Source: Planctomycetota bacterium
GTDB lineage: Bacteria; Planctomycetota; UBA1135
Length of the DNA stretch: 64,000 nucleotides
Direction of reading: 5' to 3'
Assembly: GCA_004295085.1 (NCBI GenBank)
Contig: SHNF01000005.1
Location: 173,092-237,091, forward strand
In this document: positions 1-8,858 of the stretch, in pieces
Layout: the number at the start of each line of letters is the position of its first letter
How positions within the stretch are numbered: the first letter of the stretch is position 1
Program-made: the position numbers and the translations under genes
The notes under the pieces: model-generated
What the model was told of the DNA's origin: nothing
The model's database searches: none
What the model saw: the letters and a program-made list of their open reading frames with translations, nothing else

Positions 1-2547
1 TCCCGGGCGCGTGTCGTTGGCCACCCAGACCTCCCAGGGCCCCAGGTGCGCGCTCGGCTGCTCCGGCACGGGCGGCAGCGGCACCCGGTAGCAGAGATGA
101 CTGCCCCGGACGACGTAGCGAGTTCCCGGGTAATCCTCCAGCGTGTCGGGCAGGATGACGGCGCCGCTCGGCATCTTCAGCCAGGTCCGGAGGTACTTCG
201 GAAAGGACGGCCCCTCGCGGAACGTGACGATGAAGTCTGCGAACAGGTCGGTCTCGGCCGTGCGCACCAAGGAGAAGCCGCTCTCGCCGCCCTCGAGCTG
301 GCGGATCGGATCCTCCAGCATGGACCAGTCGGCCTCGTCCGAGAGGATCTGCACGAACAGCTTCTGGAGCAGGAACTCCTTGGCCGCGGCGACGTCTCCG
401 GTCACGAGCGCGGAGCCGCCCGTCTCCGATGCCGCGGCCACCACCGAGGCCATGAGCTGGTCCAGACCGAAGCCGACCGAATACAGGCGCTGCGCCGGCA
501 CCTGGGACAGGATCTCGGCCTTCGCCTCCTCGATCGTCGCGCCCTCGTTCTCGCGCCCATCGGTCAGGACCACGATGGCGCGACGCGTTGCGGTTCCATC
601 CTCCAGCACCGCGCTTCCAAGCAGCATGCCGGCGCCGATCGAAGTGGAGCCCGAGGGGTGCAAAGGCCCGGCGGTGCCCTGGGCCAGTACGCTGCGCACC
701 GCCTGCCGTCCGGCGCCGTCCGGCTCCGGACCCGCCGCGGCGAGCGGCACCAGGACGTCACCGTCGCCGGCGCTGGAATGCGCGTTGAAACGCACCAGCG
801 CGATGCCGTCGGTGCCGCGCAGCAGCGAAGTGTACAGATCCACGGCGAAGATGGCGTGATCGATCTTGTGCTGCCCCTCTTCTCCGGTCTCCCCCGACAT
901 GCTGCCGGAGCGATCGATGACCAGCACGCTGTCCACCGGAACCGGGGCGACGGCTCGCGCGCGCAGCGGGACGACCCGCTCCGCCGCGTTCGGATCGCTG
1001 GTCACCAACCGGAACTCGCCGGTGAATTCCGCTCCCGGCTCATCCGGAGCGGTGAACTTCAGGTACACGTCGCGCGTCTGGTTGCCGGGAACCTGGAACT
1101 CCAGCTCGTCGCTGATGGTGTCGACGAACGCGAACGGGCCGGTCAGCTCGTGCGCATACACGTCCAACGCCAACGGGCACGGTCCGGAGTTGTTCCGCAG
1201 CCGCAGCCGGCGGTACATGGTCAGCCCAGCCGCCACGTCCCCGAAGTCCAGCTCGGCCGGACTGATGTCGGCCGCAGCCCGTGGCCGGTGTACGGTCACG
1301 CGCAGGGGCAGGACGACATCCGTGCCGCCATCGACCCGCACCCGCAGGTCTCCCGCGATCTCCCGCTGCGGAACGGTCGATGGCAGATCCAGGGGGCCGA
1401 ACGTCACCGTCACGCGCGCGAGCTGCCCGGGCACCAACCCGCCTTCGGCGATGAGCGTGCCGGGCGGCATCCCGAACGGCTGCAACTCGGCCGTTACCTC
1501 TCCGATCGAGGATTCCAGCGCCACCTCTCCGAACACGTCGCCCAGGTTGGCGATCCGGAACCGGAGCGTCGCCGTCGCGCCACTGCACAGGTCGCCGAAG
1601 TCCAGCTCGTCGACGTCGGCCACCACGTGCGGGCCGTCCGGCAGGTGCGGCCGCAGCACCGCATGCGCCCTCTCGATGCACACGAAGCAGAACGGCCGTG
1701 CCTGGACGCGCATCCGGCACTTGAAAGCCGGCCGGAACAGGTCGCAGTGGTGGTACTGGGCACCCTCGAACAGTCCGATCTCGTCCGCGGCATCCAGCGG
1801 ATTCGACTCGGGCGGGCAGTCGCCGCAGTCGGGATTGCGGGCCGTCGGCACGGGCGTGTCCGCATCGATGAGATGACCCCACTTCACCTGCGAGCGCGTT
1901 TCGGCCAGGCTCGGCGGGAATCCGTGCTGCGCGCGGGTGATGTTCGCCTCCCACGGCTCCAGCCCGGGGAACGGGTGGTCATGCCCTTCCTCGCCGCAGT
2001 TGTCCCAGTACGGGTACTCGTCGGCCAGGCCGAAGGCCGAGTGTCCCAGCTCGTGCAGGGCCGTGTTGGCCCAGTCCCCGGCCACGGTCGCGATGGCGAT
2101 CCGGCCGCCGCCGGCTCCGCCGAGCGTCGAGCTGTTGACGACCACGATGGCGATATCCCACTCCGCCACCTCGTCGTCGCAGACCTCCGCCGCCAGCCAG
2201 CTATCGAAGTGCATGAGCCGGCGGATGGCCACCGGAAAGCCCGTGCAGAAGCTCGAGTCAAAGAAGGTGTCGGCCTCGGTGCCGTCCCCGTCGCAACTCT
2301 CCGGGTCGTCGGTGCCGGCGTCGTCCGACTCGATGTTCACCCGGTGCACATTGATGCCGGGCAGGAGCCCGCGGAACCAGGGATCGCCCTGCAACACCCC
2401 CACGAACTCGTCGCAGCGCTCATTGAAGTCGTCCTGCTGCCCATCCGTGAAGCCCTCGGCCAGCAGCACGATGTTGAAGCGCGCCGCGTTGCTTCCGTTG
2501 TTCAGGATCCGGGTCGAGCCGACCACCCTACCGTTGTCTCGCGACAT
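1..2547 (-). CDS. M64-family zinc peptidase fused to a VWA domain (3' end outside window)
   Basis: The frame is open from ATG at 2547 through the left edge (849 codons seen). The ATG has a GGAGGA Shine-Dalgarno about 8 nt upstream. Residues 165-178 read HELGHSAFGLADEY, the zinc site of peptidase family M64 (HExxH with a downstream Glu or Asp). From about 305 to 535 there are two beta-sandwich repeats of the ASH or choice-of-anchor type (LDFGD, then ELDFGDVAAG). A von Willebrand factor A domain starts near 540, with the MIDAS motif DRSGS at 545-549 and LTDGRENEG near 658. The protein is probably a metal-dependent endopeptidase whose VWA part binds a partner. I see no signal peptide, so its cell location is unclear. 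It follows a 160-residue unknown gene by 22 nt and is probably cotranscribed with it. The C-terminus is missing. Confidence 0.85.
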   Translation of the reverse strand, partial: MSRDNGRVVGSTRILNNGSNAARFNIVLLAEGFTDGQQDDFNERCDEFVGVLQGDPWFRGLLPGINVHRVNIESDDAGTDDPESCDGDGTEADTFFDSSFCTGFPVAIRRLMHFDSWLAAEVCDDEVAEWDIAIVVVNSSTLGGAGGGRIAIATVAGDWANTALHELGHSAFGLADEYPYWDNCGEEGHDHPFPGLEPWEANITRAQHGFPPSLAETRSQVKWGHLIDADTPVPTARNPDCGDCPPESNPLDAADEIGLFEGAQYHHCDLFRPAFKCRMRVQARPFCFVCIERAHAVLRPHLPDGPHVVADVDELDFGDLCSGATATLRFRIANLGDVFGEVALESSIGEVTAELQPFGMPPGTLIAEGGLVPGQLARVTVTFGPLDLPSTVPQREIAGDLRVRVDGGTDVVLPLRVTVHRPRAAADISPAELDFGDVAAGLTMYRRLRLRNNSGPCPLALDVYAHELTGPFAFVDTISDELEFQVPGNQTRDVYLKFTAPDEPGAEFTGEFRLVTSDPNAAERVVPLRARAVAPVPVDSVLVIDRSGSMSGETGEEGQHKIDHAIFAVDLYTSLLRGTDGIALVRFNAHSSAGDGDVLVPLAAAGPEPDGAGRQAVRSVLAQGTAGPLHPSGSTSIGAGMLLGSAVLEDGTATRRAIVVLTDGRENEGATIEEAKAEILSQVPAQRLYSVGFGLDQLMASVVAAASETGGSALVTGDVAAAKEFLLQKLFVQILSDEADWSMLEDPIRQLEGGESGFSLVRTAETDLFADFIVTFREGPSFPKYLRTWLKMPSGAVILPDTLEDYPGTRYVVRGSHLCYRVPLPPVPEQPSAHLGPWEVWVANDTRPG

Positions 2548-2569
2548 ATGCCGGTTCCTCCAGGGACTC

Positions 2570-3052
2570 TCAACGGGCCCGCTCGTCTCCCTTCCTGTCC
2601 GGTCGCGCCTGCAGCCGGAACTTGGCCAGCTCCGTGACCTCCAGCCCGGCTCCTCGGGTCAGCCGTTGGAAGGGGTTGGGGCTGGCGAGCAGGCGCACCG
2701 AGGCAATCCTCGGATCGTCGGGCACGAGCAGGTCGAGCAGGAACTCCTCCGGACCCGACGCCACGCGCGCAACCTCACCCTTATCTCCGAACACCTCGGA
2801 GCTCACCGGCAGCGCCTCCAACACGCGCCGGCGGTGCAGGACCTCCCCTTCCACGGTCACCGCTTCGTACCATACGCCTTGCAGGATCTGGCCCTGGCGC
2901 GGCTCCAGGAGTTCAGCGTCTGACAGCGCCTTCGCCGGCAGGCGGATCTGTTTCACCAGTTCCCAACTGCCCCGCCGCCATCGTAGCCGCAGCCGCAGCG
3001 CCGGACCCGGCGTGCCCTTCCTGCCGCTCGCATGTGCGCGATGTTCGGGCAT
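2570..3052 (-). CDS. Hypothetical protein upstream of the M64/VWA gene
   Basis: The product has 160 residues, is soluble and carries no signal peptide or membrane segment. I do not recognise its family. The first 30 residues are Arg-rich. The body (about 35-150) has alternating hydrophobic residues that suggest a beta-rich fold, with phrases such as YEAVTVEGEVLHRRRV and EEFLLDLLVPDDP. It lies 22 nt before the M64/VWA peptidase on the same strand, so it may be a partner, inhibitor or secretion helper for that protein; this is inference from position only. The start at ATG 3052 is the first in-frame ATG after a stop and has no clear Shine-Dalgarno. A later start would only remove the basic leader. 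Confidence 0.6.
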   Translation of the reverse strand: MPEHRAHASGRKGTPGPALRLRLRWRRGSWELVKQIRLPAKALSDAELLEPRQGQILQGVWYEAVTVEGEVLHRRRVLEALPVSSEVFGDKGEVARVASGPEEFLLDLLVPDDPRIASVRLLASPNPFQRLTRGAGLEVTELAKFRLQARPDRKGDERAR

Positions 3053-3101
3053 GTGCGCATGCTAGCAGGGCGCTGGAGCGCCCATCCGGCCTCCGAAACC
3101 G

Positions 3102-3515
3102 GTGCGCGCGCATTCCCAACAAGCCGCCGTGGTCGCCGCAATCCTCGCCGGCACGCTGGCCATGCTCGTGCTGAGCTGGCTGCCCTTGCTCGGTCCCCTT
3201 CTCGCCGGCTTCATCGCCGGACTGGCGGCGCAAGGCGGCGGCAGCAAGGGTGCGGCCGCCGGCACGATCAGCGGCGCCCTGGCCGGGCTCATCCTGGGCG
3301 GTCTCATCGCTCTCCTCGCCACGGCGCTGGGCGAGCTGCTGCGCCAACCCTTCCCTCCGCACTCCTGGGACTGGGACCTGCCCGTGCGCATCCACGCGCA
3401 CATCGCCGGCGGCCTGCTGGTGCTCGGGCACTGCCTCTACTTCAGCCTGCTCGGCGCGCTCGGCGGCTGGATCGGCGGCACGCTGGTGCGCCGGCGGCCG
3501 GCGCGGACCGGCTAG
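3102..3515 (+). CDS. Small multi-pass membrane protein, glycine-rich
   Basis: The 137-residue product has about three hydrophobic segments. The first two (near 9-42 and 50-75) are rich in Gly and Ala and contain GLL/AGF/GGL-type repeats. The third (about 102-128, LLVLGHCLYFSLLGALGGWIGG) ends in a basic tail RRRPART. This resembles the DUF5518 or YtxH-like class of small Gly-rich membrane proteins, but I cannot assign a function. The start used is GTG at 3102; a GTG about 8 codons further on is equally possible. Its TAG stop shares a CTAG palindrome with the stop of the convergent CBS gene. Confidence 0.6.
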   Translation: MRAHSQQAAVVAAILAGTLAMLVLSWLPLLGPLLAGFIAGLAAQGGGSKGAAAGTISGALAGLILGGLIALLATALGELLRQPFPPHSWDWDLPVRIHAHIAGGLLVLGHCLYFSLLGALGGWIGGTLVRRRPARTG

Positions 3516-4048
3516 CGGGCCGGGCGGCGGGCCGGCGCAGGCGCGGCGGCTTCTTCCGCGCGCGGCCGGCAGATCCAGCTCAGCGCCTGCGCCAGCTCCG
3601 ACGCGCCGGGCTGGCCGGCGCGCGCCAGATCGGCGAGCGACAGGATGCCGACCAGGCGGCCGTCCTCGTCCACAACCGGGAGGCGGCGCACCTGGCGGGC
3701 CTGCATCAGCAGCAAGGCGCTGGCTGGGTCGACGCCCGGGGTGCAGGTCACGACGTCGCCGGACATCGCCGCGGACACCGTGAGCTGGTGCAGGTTGGCG
3801 CCTTGCGTGTACGCCGCCATGCACAGGTCCCGGTCCGTGACCACTCCGACGAGGATCCCGTCCTCGGCCACCACCGGAACGCAGCCGACGTCGTGCTCCC
3901 ACATGATCCGCGCCGCGTTGTTCATGCTGTCGCCCGGACGGCAGGTCTGCACGAGCGGCGTCATCAGCCGCTCCACGCGCTCCGGCGCGGCCAGGGCCGT
4001 TCCCGGCGCCGTCTCCGGCTGCGACGAAGCGGATCCGCGCTTGGGCAT
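3512..4048 (-). CDS. Tandem CBS-domain protein
   Basis: The 178-residue soluble protein is almost entirely a pair of CBS motifs (about 24-82 and 88-147). Each ends in the usual strand-turn pattern: VPVVAEDGILVGVVTDRDL in the first, LPVVDEDGRLVGILSLADL in the second. Such Bateman modules bind adenine nucleotides and report energy state; no attached catalytic domain is present, so it is a stand-alone sensor or adaptor. The ATG at 4048 has a strong GGGAGGAG Shine-Dalgarno. The N-terminal 22 residues and the Ala/Pro-rich tail after 155 look disordered. Neighbouring SRPBCC and ferritin-like genes suggest a small stress-related cluster, but nothing ties their functions together directly. Confidence 0.85.
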   Translation of the reverse strand: MPKRGSASSQPETAPGTALAAPERVERLMTPLVQTCRPGDSMNNAARIMWEHDVGCVPVVAEDGILVGVVTDRDLCMAAYTQGANLHQLTVSAAMSGDVVTCTPGVDPASALLLMQARQVRRLPVVDEDGRLVGILSLADLARAGQPGASELAQALSWICRPRAEEAAAPAPARRPAR

Positions 4049-4147
4049 GATTCTCCTCCCGCTGGCTCCTGGCTGCTCTTACGCCGCCGCCGCGCCGTTG
4101 GGCGCCTGTTCTGCTGCGGGCGCGGTGGCCCGGGGCGGGACCCGCGG

Positions 4148-4657
4148 CTACGCAGGTCTCTGCACTTCGCCGCCGGCCACGGTGCCGCGCCAGGCGCCGG
4201 TCTCGCGGCCGCGGCTCTCGATGAACCCCTTGTAGCGCTTGAGGTCGCCCTCGATGCGCGCGGACACGAGCCCCAGCGCGCTGCCGGTGCTCTCCATCGC
4301 CCCCACCGGCTCGTACTCCAGATGCAGGGTCACGCGCGTCTCGCCGCTGCCCTGGGGGGCGAAGCGCACGGTGCCGTGGTTGCGGGCGCCGCTGGTGCTC
4401 CTCCAGGCGATCACCTGATCGGGCACCTGCTCGGTGATCTCTGCGGTCCACTCCACGTCCTTGCCGCCGATGGAGGCGCGCCACAGCAGGCGCTTGGCGT
4501 CCAGCTGCTGCACGGCCTTGACGCCCTCCATGAACTGTGGGAAGTCCTCGAACTGCGTCCACTGGTTGTACGCGACGCGCACCGGGACATCCACGTCGAT
4601 GCTGGTCTCCACTTCCGCCATGGGGATGGTCTCCTGAACCTCTCCTGCTTCACCCAT
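4148..4657 (-). CDS. SRPBCC / polyketide cyclase-dehydrase family protein
   Basis: The 169-residue protein has the START-like SRPBCC fold pattern: VETSIDVDVPVRVAYNQWTQ at the first strand and helix, FPQFMEGVKAV, then WTAEITEQVPDQVIAWRS and a final helix with the motif RIEGDLKRYKGFIESR. The family (COG5637-like cyclase/dehydrase, also seen beside stress and UV-response genes) binds hydrophobic ligands; the ligand here is unknown. ATG at 4657 is preceded by TAGGAGAGC, a good Shine-Dalgarno, which favours it over the internal ATG 12 codons later. The 195 nt upstream separate it from the divergent ferritin-like gene. I saw no clear -10 box in that gap. Confidence 0.8.
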   Translation of the reverse strand: MGEAGEVQETIPMAEVETSIDVDVPVRVAYNQWTQFEDFPQFMEGVKAVQQLDAKRLLWRASIGGKDVEWTAEITEQVPDQVIAWRSTSGARNHGTVRFAPQGSGETRVTLHLEYEPVGAMESTGSALGLVSARIEGDLKRYKGFIESRGRETGAWRGTVAGGEVQRPA

Positions 4658-4852
4658 GCTCTCCTACGCCGCTCGCCGGTGCTGGTGCCGGAAACAAGCA
4701 CACGGCTCAGGCCCGGCTTTTCGGCGCCGCGACGCTCCCGGCGCCGTAGGAAGGCACCGAGGCCGGCGTGAACGCGCAGCCGCTGGTCCTCTCAGGGACG
4801 AGGATCCTGCGCTCCATCTGCGAACGGCCACCCGCAACCGAGGACGTCTCCC

Positions 4853-5446
4853 GTGAACAAGGACCAGGTGAAGGAGCTGCTACTGCAGGCACTGGAAACC
4901 GAAGCCGGCGGCGTGCAGATCTACACGGCGGCGCTCGAGTGCGCCGAGAACGAGGAGCTGCGCCAGGAATGGGCGGAATACCTGGAGCAGACGCGCGAGC
5001 ACGAGGAAACGCTGCGCAACATTCTGGCCGAGCTGGAGATCGACCCGGAGGAAGAGACCCCCGGCCGCCAGGTGGTGCGCCACCTCGGCGAGTCCTTGCT
5101 GAAGGCGATGGAGATGGCGATCCAGTCCGGCGACCGCGCCGGCGCCCAGCTGGTCGCCTCGGAGTGCGTGGTCCTGGCCGAGACCAAGGATCACCACAAC
5201 TGGGGTCTGCTCGGGGAGATCGCCCAGCAGTCCAAGGGCGCGCTGGCGCAGGCCTTGAAGGAGACCTACGAAGACATCGAAGAGCAGGAGGACCAGCACC
5301 TCTACCACACCCGCGGCTGGAGCCGCGAGCTGTGGATGGAAAGCCTGGGTCTGCCCGCGGTCCTGCCCCCGCCCGAGGAGGAGAAGGACGTGAAGAGCGC
5401 CATCGGGGCCGAGCGCGCCAAGAAGGCGCGCAAGAAGATGCTGTGA
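4853..5446 (+). CDS. Ferritin-like di-iron domain protein
   Basis: The 197-residue all-helical protein starts NKDQVKELLLQALETEAGGVQIY and continues with EYLEQTREHEETLRNIL. The second half has ASECVVLAETKDHHNWGLL followed by EEQEDQHLYHTRGWSRELWM. Paired Glu and His residues on successive helices (the EAGG, REHEE, AETKDHH and EQEDQH regions) are what ferritin-like and rubrerythrin-type proteins use to hold two iron atoms. It is probably an iron-storage, oxidative-stress or DUF892-like protein. The exact subfamily is uncertain. The start is GTG at 4853 with GAGGA 8 nt upstream. The last 25 residues are Lys/Ala-rich and probably flexible. Confidence 0.75.
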   Translation: MNKDQVKELLLQALETEAGGVQIYTAALECAENEELRQEWAEYLEQTREHEETLRNILAELEIDPEEETPGRQVVRHLGESLLKAMEMAIQSGDRAGAQLVASECVVLAETKDHHNWGLLGEIAQQSKGALAQALKETYEDIEEQEDQHLYHTRGWSRELWMESLGLPAVLPPPEEEKDVKSAIGAERAKKARKKML

Positions 5447-5501
5447 GCGCGCACAGGCCGGGCCGCGCCCGGCGCTCCTGCCGCTGCCGGTGACGGCAGG
5501 G

Positions 5502-5984
5502 TCAGTCCTGCGGCTTCTGCCGCATGTGCTCGGCCCCGCGCCGGTCGATCTCCTCCGGCGCGAGGTCCTCCTTGTGCGTGGAGATGCTCCACACGTGTCC
5601 GAAGGGGTCCCGGAAGGTGCCGGAGCGGTCGCCGTAGAACTGGTCGGCCACGGGCCGCAGGACCTCGGCGCCGGCGGCCACCGCGCGCCGGCCCAGCGCG
5701 TCCACGTCCTCCACGTACAGGTACAGGCTCACCGGCGATCCGCCGTACGCCTGCGGGCTGCGGAAGCCCAGCTCCGGGTACTCATCCGCCAGCATCACCA
5801 CCGAGTCTCCGATCTGGATCTCGGCGTGCCCGATCCTGCCGCCCGGGTCGGCGTAGCGCATGCGCTCCACGGCGCCGAAGGCCTGCTTGTAGAAGTCCAG
5901 CGCCCTGGCCGCGCCGTTCACGATCAGGTAGGGAGTTACTGTGTAGTAACCCTCCGGCACGGGCTTCACCTGTGGCTTGTTCAT
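5502..5984 (-). CDS. VOC-superfamily (glyoxalase/PhnB-like) protein
   Basis: The 160-residue protein has the two beta-alpha-beta-beta-beta halves of the vicinal oxygen chelate fold. The first half is VTPYLIVNGAARALDFYKQAF through GHAEIQIGDSVVMLADE; the second is VSLYLYVEDVDALGRRAVAAGAE through DRSGTFRDPFGHVWSIST. The DPFGHxW motif is typical of PhnB-like bleomycin-resistance/glyoxalase homologues. The likely metal ligands are the first-half His and Glu (GHAEIQ) and the second-half residues of GHVWSIS. Substrate is unknown. ATG at 5984 has only a weak AAAGAG upstream. It sits 62 nt downstream of the mgtC-like gene. Confidence 0.85.
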   Translation of the reverse strand: MNKPQVKPVPEGYYTVTPYLIVNGAARALDFYKQAFGAVERMRYADPGGRIGHAEIQIGDSVVMLADEYPELGFRSPQAYGGSPVSLYLYVEDVDALGRRAVAAGAEVLRPVADQFYGDRSGTFRDPFGHVWSISTHKEDLAPEEIDRRGAEHMRQKPQD

Positions 5985-6046
5985 GGATTTGCTCTTTGGA
6001 CTCGTGACTCCTGCGCCGCGCGCGCAGCCGTGCGCGCTTCTCCTGC

Positions 6047-6757
6047 TCAATCCCCGGTCGGGGCGACACGGAACTCCCGGATCTGGGGCATTTGCTTCAG
6101 GGTCTCGGCCAGAGCCCCGGCGGCGGCGGCGCGCTGGCTGCGGATGACCATGCGGTACTCGAAGAAACCGACGTCGGCGTCCAGGCGGTAGTTCAGGTTG
6201 GCGATGGTGAAGCCCTGCTCGGCCAGCAGCCGCCGCATCTCCGGCTCCGGCATCGCCGCGCCCCGCTCGAAACGCACGGTGAAATGCGCATAGAACTGGA
6301 CCGGCATCCGGGTCTCGATCCAGCGGAACCCCGAGAGCGCGACGAAGGTCAGCGCGGTGGCGAGCAGCGCCGGGAAGAAGAAGCCGATGCCGATCAGGAT
6401 GCCGATCGCCGCCGTGATCCAGATCGAGGCGGCGGTGGTCAGACCGCGCACAGTCAGGCCGTCCTTGATGATGACGCCGGCGCCGAGGAAGCCGATGCCG
6501 GTCATGATGCCCTGCGCCATGCGCGTCGGATCCAGCGTGATGCGGCCCTGCGCGACCTCCGGGAACCACATGCCTTCGTACACGGTGACCAGCATCAGCA
6601 GGCTGGTCGAGAGGCAGACCAGGGCGTGGGTGCGGAATCCGGCCGGACGGCCGCGGTAGCTGCGCTCCAGCCCGATCAGGCCGCCGATGCCGAGGGCGGC
6701 CCCCAGCCGCAGCGCGATGGCGAGGTAGACCTGGGCGTCGGATGGATCGGGAGGCAT
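6047..6757 (-). CDS. MgtC/SapB family membrane protein
   Basis: The 236-residue protein carries the MgtC membrane domain over about residues 10-150. Visible signatures are GGLIGLERSYRGRPAGFRTHALVC, then MAQGIMTGIGFLGAGVIIKDG, then VRGLTTAASIWITAAIG, with four to five hydrophobic helices. The C-terminal 75 residues form a soluble ACT-like domain, as in full-length MgtC (about 230 residues). MgtC proteins are linked to survival at low magnesium, and in pathogens they act on F-type ATPase and phosphate uptake; the role here is not known. The gene lies 55 nt after uvrB on the same strand. Confidence 0.9.
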   Translation of the reverse strand: MPPDPSDAQVYLAIALRLGAALGIGGLIGLERSYRGRPAGFRTHALVCLSTSLLMLVTVYEGMWFPEVAQGRITLDPTRMAQGIMTGIGFLGAGVIIKDGLTVRGLTTAASIWITAAIGILIGIGFFFPALLATALTFVALSGFRWIETRMPVQFYAHFTVRFERGAAMPEPEMRRLLAEQGFTIANLNYRLDADVGFFEYRMVIRSQRAAAAGALAETLKQMPQIREFRVAPTGD

Positions 6758-6812
6758 GCGGCCGCGGACCCATGGTGCCGTGGAGCGCGCCGCACGTCCA
6801 CGCCGCCGCCGC

Positions 6813-8801
6813 TCAGGTAGCCAGTTCCAGGGCCAGGGCTTCCAGGCGGCGCATCTCGTCGCGGTGGCGGACCGCGGCCTCGAAGTCCAGGTTGGCGGCG
6901 GCCTGCAGCATGCTGCGGCGGGCGGCGGCCACGCGCGCTTCGATCGAGCGCGCGTCCAGCGGCTCGGGCGCCGGCGCCGCCGCCGCTTCCTGTCCGGCGA
7001 GAATGCCGGCCAGGGACGCCATGACCTTCTTGCGCACGCTGCGCGGCGTGATGCCGTGCGCCTGGTTGTAGGCGGCCTGGACGCTGCGCCGGCGCGCAGC
7101 CTCGGCGATGGTCTGGCGGATCGACTCGGTCTCCCGGTCGGCGTACAGGACCACGCGGCCGCGCTCGTTGCGGGCGGCGCGGCCGCACACCTGGATCAGG
7201 GACGTGGTGCTGCGCAGGAAGCCCTCGCGGTCGGCGTCCAGCACCAGGACCAGCGCGACCTCGGGCAGGTCCAGGCCCTCGCGCAGCAGGTTGATGCCGA
7301 CCAGGACGTCGAACACGCCCAGGCGCAGGTCGCGCAGCAGCTCGCTGCGCTCGATGGTCTCGATGTCGGCGTGCAGGTAGCGGGCGCGCAGGCCGTTCTC
7401 CTGCAGGAACTCGGTCAGGTCCTCGGCGCTGCGCTTGGTCAAGGTGGTGACCAGCGCGCGCCCGCCGGCGGCGATGGCCTCGCGGCACTGGCGCAGAGCG
7501 TCCTCCACCTGGCTGCGGGCCGGGCGCATCTCGATGGCCGGGTCGAGCAGTCCCGTGGGCCGCACCAGCAGCTCGACGATGCGGTCCCGGCTGAGCGCGC
7601 GCTCGCGCGGCCCCGGGGTGGCGCTGACGTACAGCACGCGCCCCACCAGGGCTTCGAACTCCTGCTCCGACAGCGGTCGGTTGTCCAGGGCCGAGGGCAG
7701 CCGGAAACCGTAGTCCACCAGCGTCTGCTTGCGGTTGCGGTCTCCGACCAGCATGCCGTAGACCTGCGGCAGCGTGATGTGGGACTCGTCCAGCACGCAC
7801 AGGAAGTCGCGCGGGAAGTAGTGGAGCAAGGTGAAGGGCGGCTGGCCGGGCGCGCGGCCCTCCAGGTGGCGGCTGTAGTTCTCGATGCCGGAGCAGAAGC
7901 CCAGCTCCTCGAGATCCTCCAGGTCGGCGAGCACGCGGCGCTCCAGCCGCTCCGCTTCCAGGAGCTTGCCGCCGCGGCGCAGCTGCGCCAGGCGCTGTCC
8001 CAGCTCCTCCCGGATCGCGGCCATGGCCCGCGCCAGCTTCTCCTCCGGCTGCACATAGTGGCCGACCGGGTAAATGGTGGCGGCGCGCAGCTCGTCGTGG
8101 ACCTCGCCGGTGAGCGGGTCGCAGCGCAGGATGGCGTCCACGCGCTCGCCGTCCAGCTCGATGCGCAGCATGCGATCCTGCTCGTAGATGGGCCACACCT
8201 CCACCGCGGGCCCGCGCAGGCGGAAGGCGCCCGGGCGGAAGTCCACTTCGCCGCGCACGTGCTGGGTGCGCACCAGGCCGCGCACCAGGTCCTCGCGCCG
8301 CACGCGCGCGCCGGCGGCGAGGCTCAGCGCCAGGTTGGCGTAGGTGGCGGGGTCGCCCAGTCCGTAGATGCAGGAGACCGAGGCCACCACGATCACGTCG
8401 CGGCGCGCGATCAGGCTGGCGGTGGCGGCGTTGCGCAGGCGGTCGATGTGCTCGTTGCGGCGCGCGTCCTTCTCGATGTAGGTGTCCGTCGATGGGATGT
8501 AGGCCTCGGGCTGGTAGTAGTCGAAGTAGGACACGAAGTACTCGACCGCGTTGTGCGGGAACAGCTCGCGGAACTCGGCGTAGAGCTGGCTCGCCAGGGT
8601 CTTGTTCGGCGCCAGGACCAGGGCCGGCACCTGCAGGCGCTGGATGAGCTGGGCCAGGGTGTAGGTCTTGCCGGAGCCGGTGACGCCCAGCAGCACCTGG
8701 CGGGCCACCCCGCGGGCGAAGCCATCGCTCAGCGCGGCGATGGCCCCGGGCTGGTCGCCCCTGGGCGTGAATTCGCTGACCAGGCGGAAGCTCGTGCTCA
8801 T
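6813..8801 (-). CDS. uvrB: Excinuclease ABC subunit B
   Basis: The 662-residue protein is full length for UvrB, the helicase-like subunit of nucleotide excision repair that verifies DNA damage and loads UvrC. The N-terminus MSTSFRLVSEFTPRGDQP is the standard UvrB opening and fixes the ATG at 8801. The Walker A motif is GVTGSGKT. The damage-probing beta-hairpin is seen in YFDYYQPEAYIPSTDTYIEK. Helicase motifs include LCVLDESH and the VGINLLREGLDLPEV segment. The C-terminal UVR coiled coil (EAAVRHRDEMRRLE) is present for UvrC contact. There is no Shine-Dalgarno in front of the ATG. The gene diverges from the zinc-ribbon gene at 8859 and is followed by mgtC on the same strand. Confidence 0.97.
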   Translation of the reverse strand: MSTSFRLVSEFTPRGDQPGAIAALSDGFARGVARQVLLGVTGSGKTYTLAQLIQRLQVPALVLAPNKTLASQLYAEFRELFPHNAVEYFVSYFDYYQPEAYIPSTDTYIEKDARRNEHIDRLRNAATASLIARRDVIVVASVSCIYGLGDPATYANLALSLAAGARVRREDLVRGLVRTQHVRGEVDFRPGAFRLRGPAVEVWPIYEQDRMLRIELDGERVDAILRCDPLTGEVHDELRAATIYPVGHYVQPEEKLARAMAAIREELGQRLAQLRRGGKLLEAERLERRVLADLEDLEELGFCSGIENYSRHLEGRAPGQPPFTLLHYFPRDFLCVLDESHITLPQVYGMLVGDRNRKQTLVDYGFRLPSALDNRPLSEQEFEALVGRVLYVSATPGPRERALSRDRIVELLVRPTGLLDPAIEMRPARSQVEDALRQCREAIAAGGRALVTTLTKRSAEDLTEFLQENGLRARYLHADIETIERSELLRDLRLGVFDVLVGINLLREGLDLPEVALVLVLDADREGFLRSTTSLIQVCGRAARNERGRVVLYADRETESIRQTIAEAARRRSVQAAYNQAHGITPRSVRKKVMASLAGILAGQEAAAAPAPEPLDARSIEARVAAARRSMLQAAANLDFEAAVRHRDEMRRLEALALELAT

Positions 8802-8858
8802 CGGAGGAAACCGGGGTGCCTGCAGGGGACTATGCTGAGACGACCCGGCATGCCTGCC

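Noticed and set aside
46..2637. An 863-codon open frame on the plus strand
   Set aside because: It is antisense to the M64/VWA gene, has Arg/His/Gln-rich low-information sequence and no family motif. The minus-strand frame carries clear catalytic motifs.
6756..8850. The long plus-strand frame running through uvrB into the zinc-ribbon gene
   Set aside because: The first 700 codons are the antisense of uvrB; only the part from about 8859 encodes a recognisable protein.
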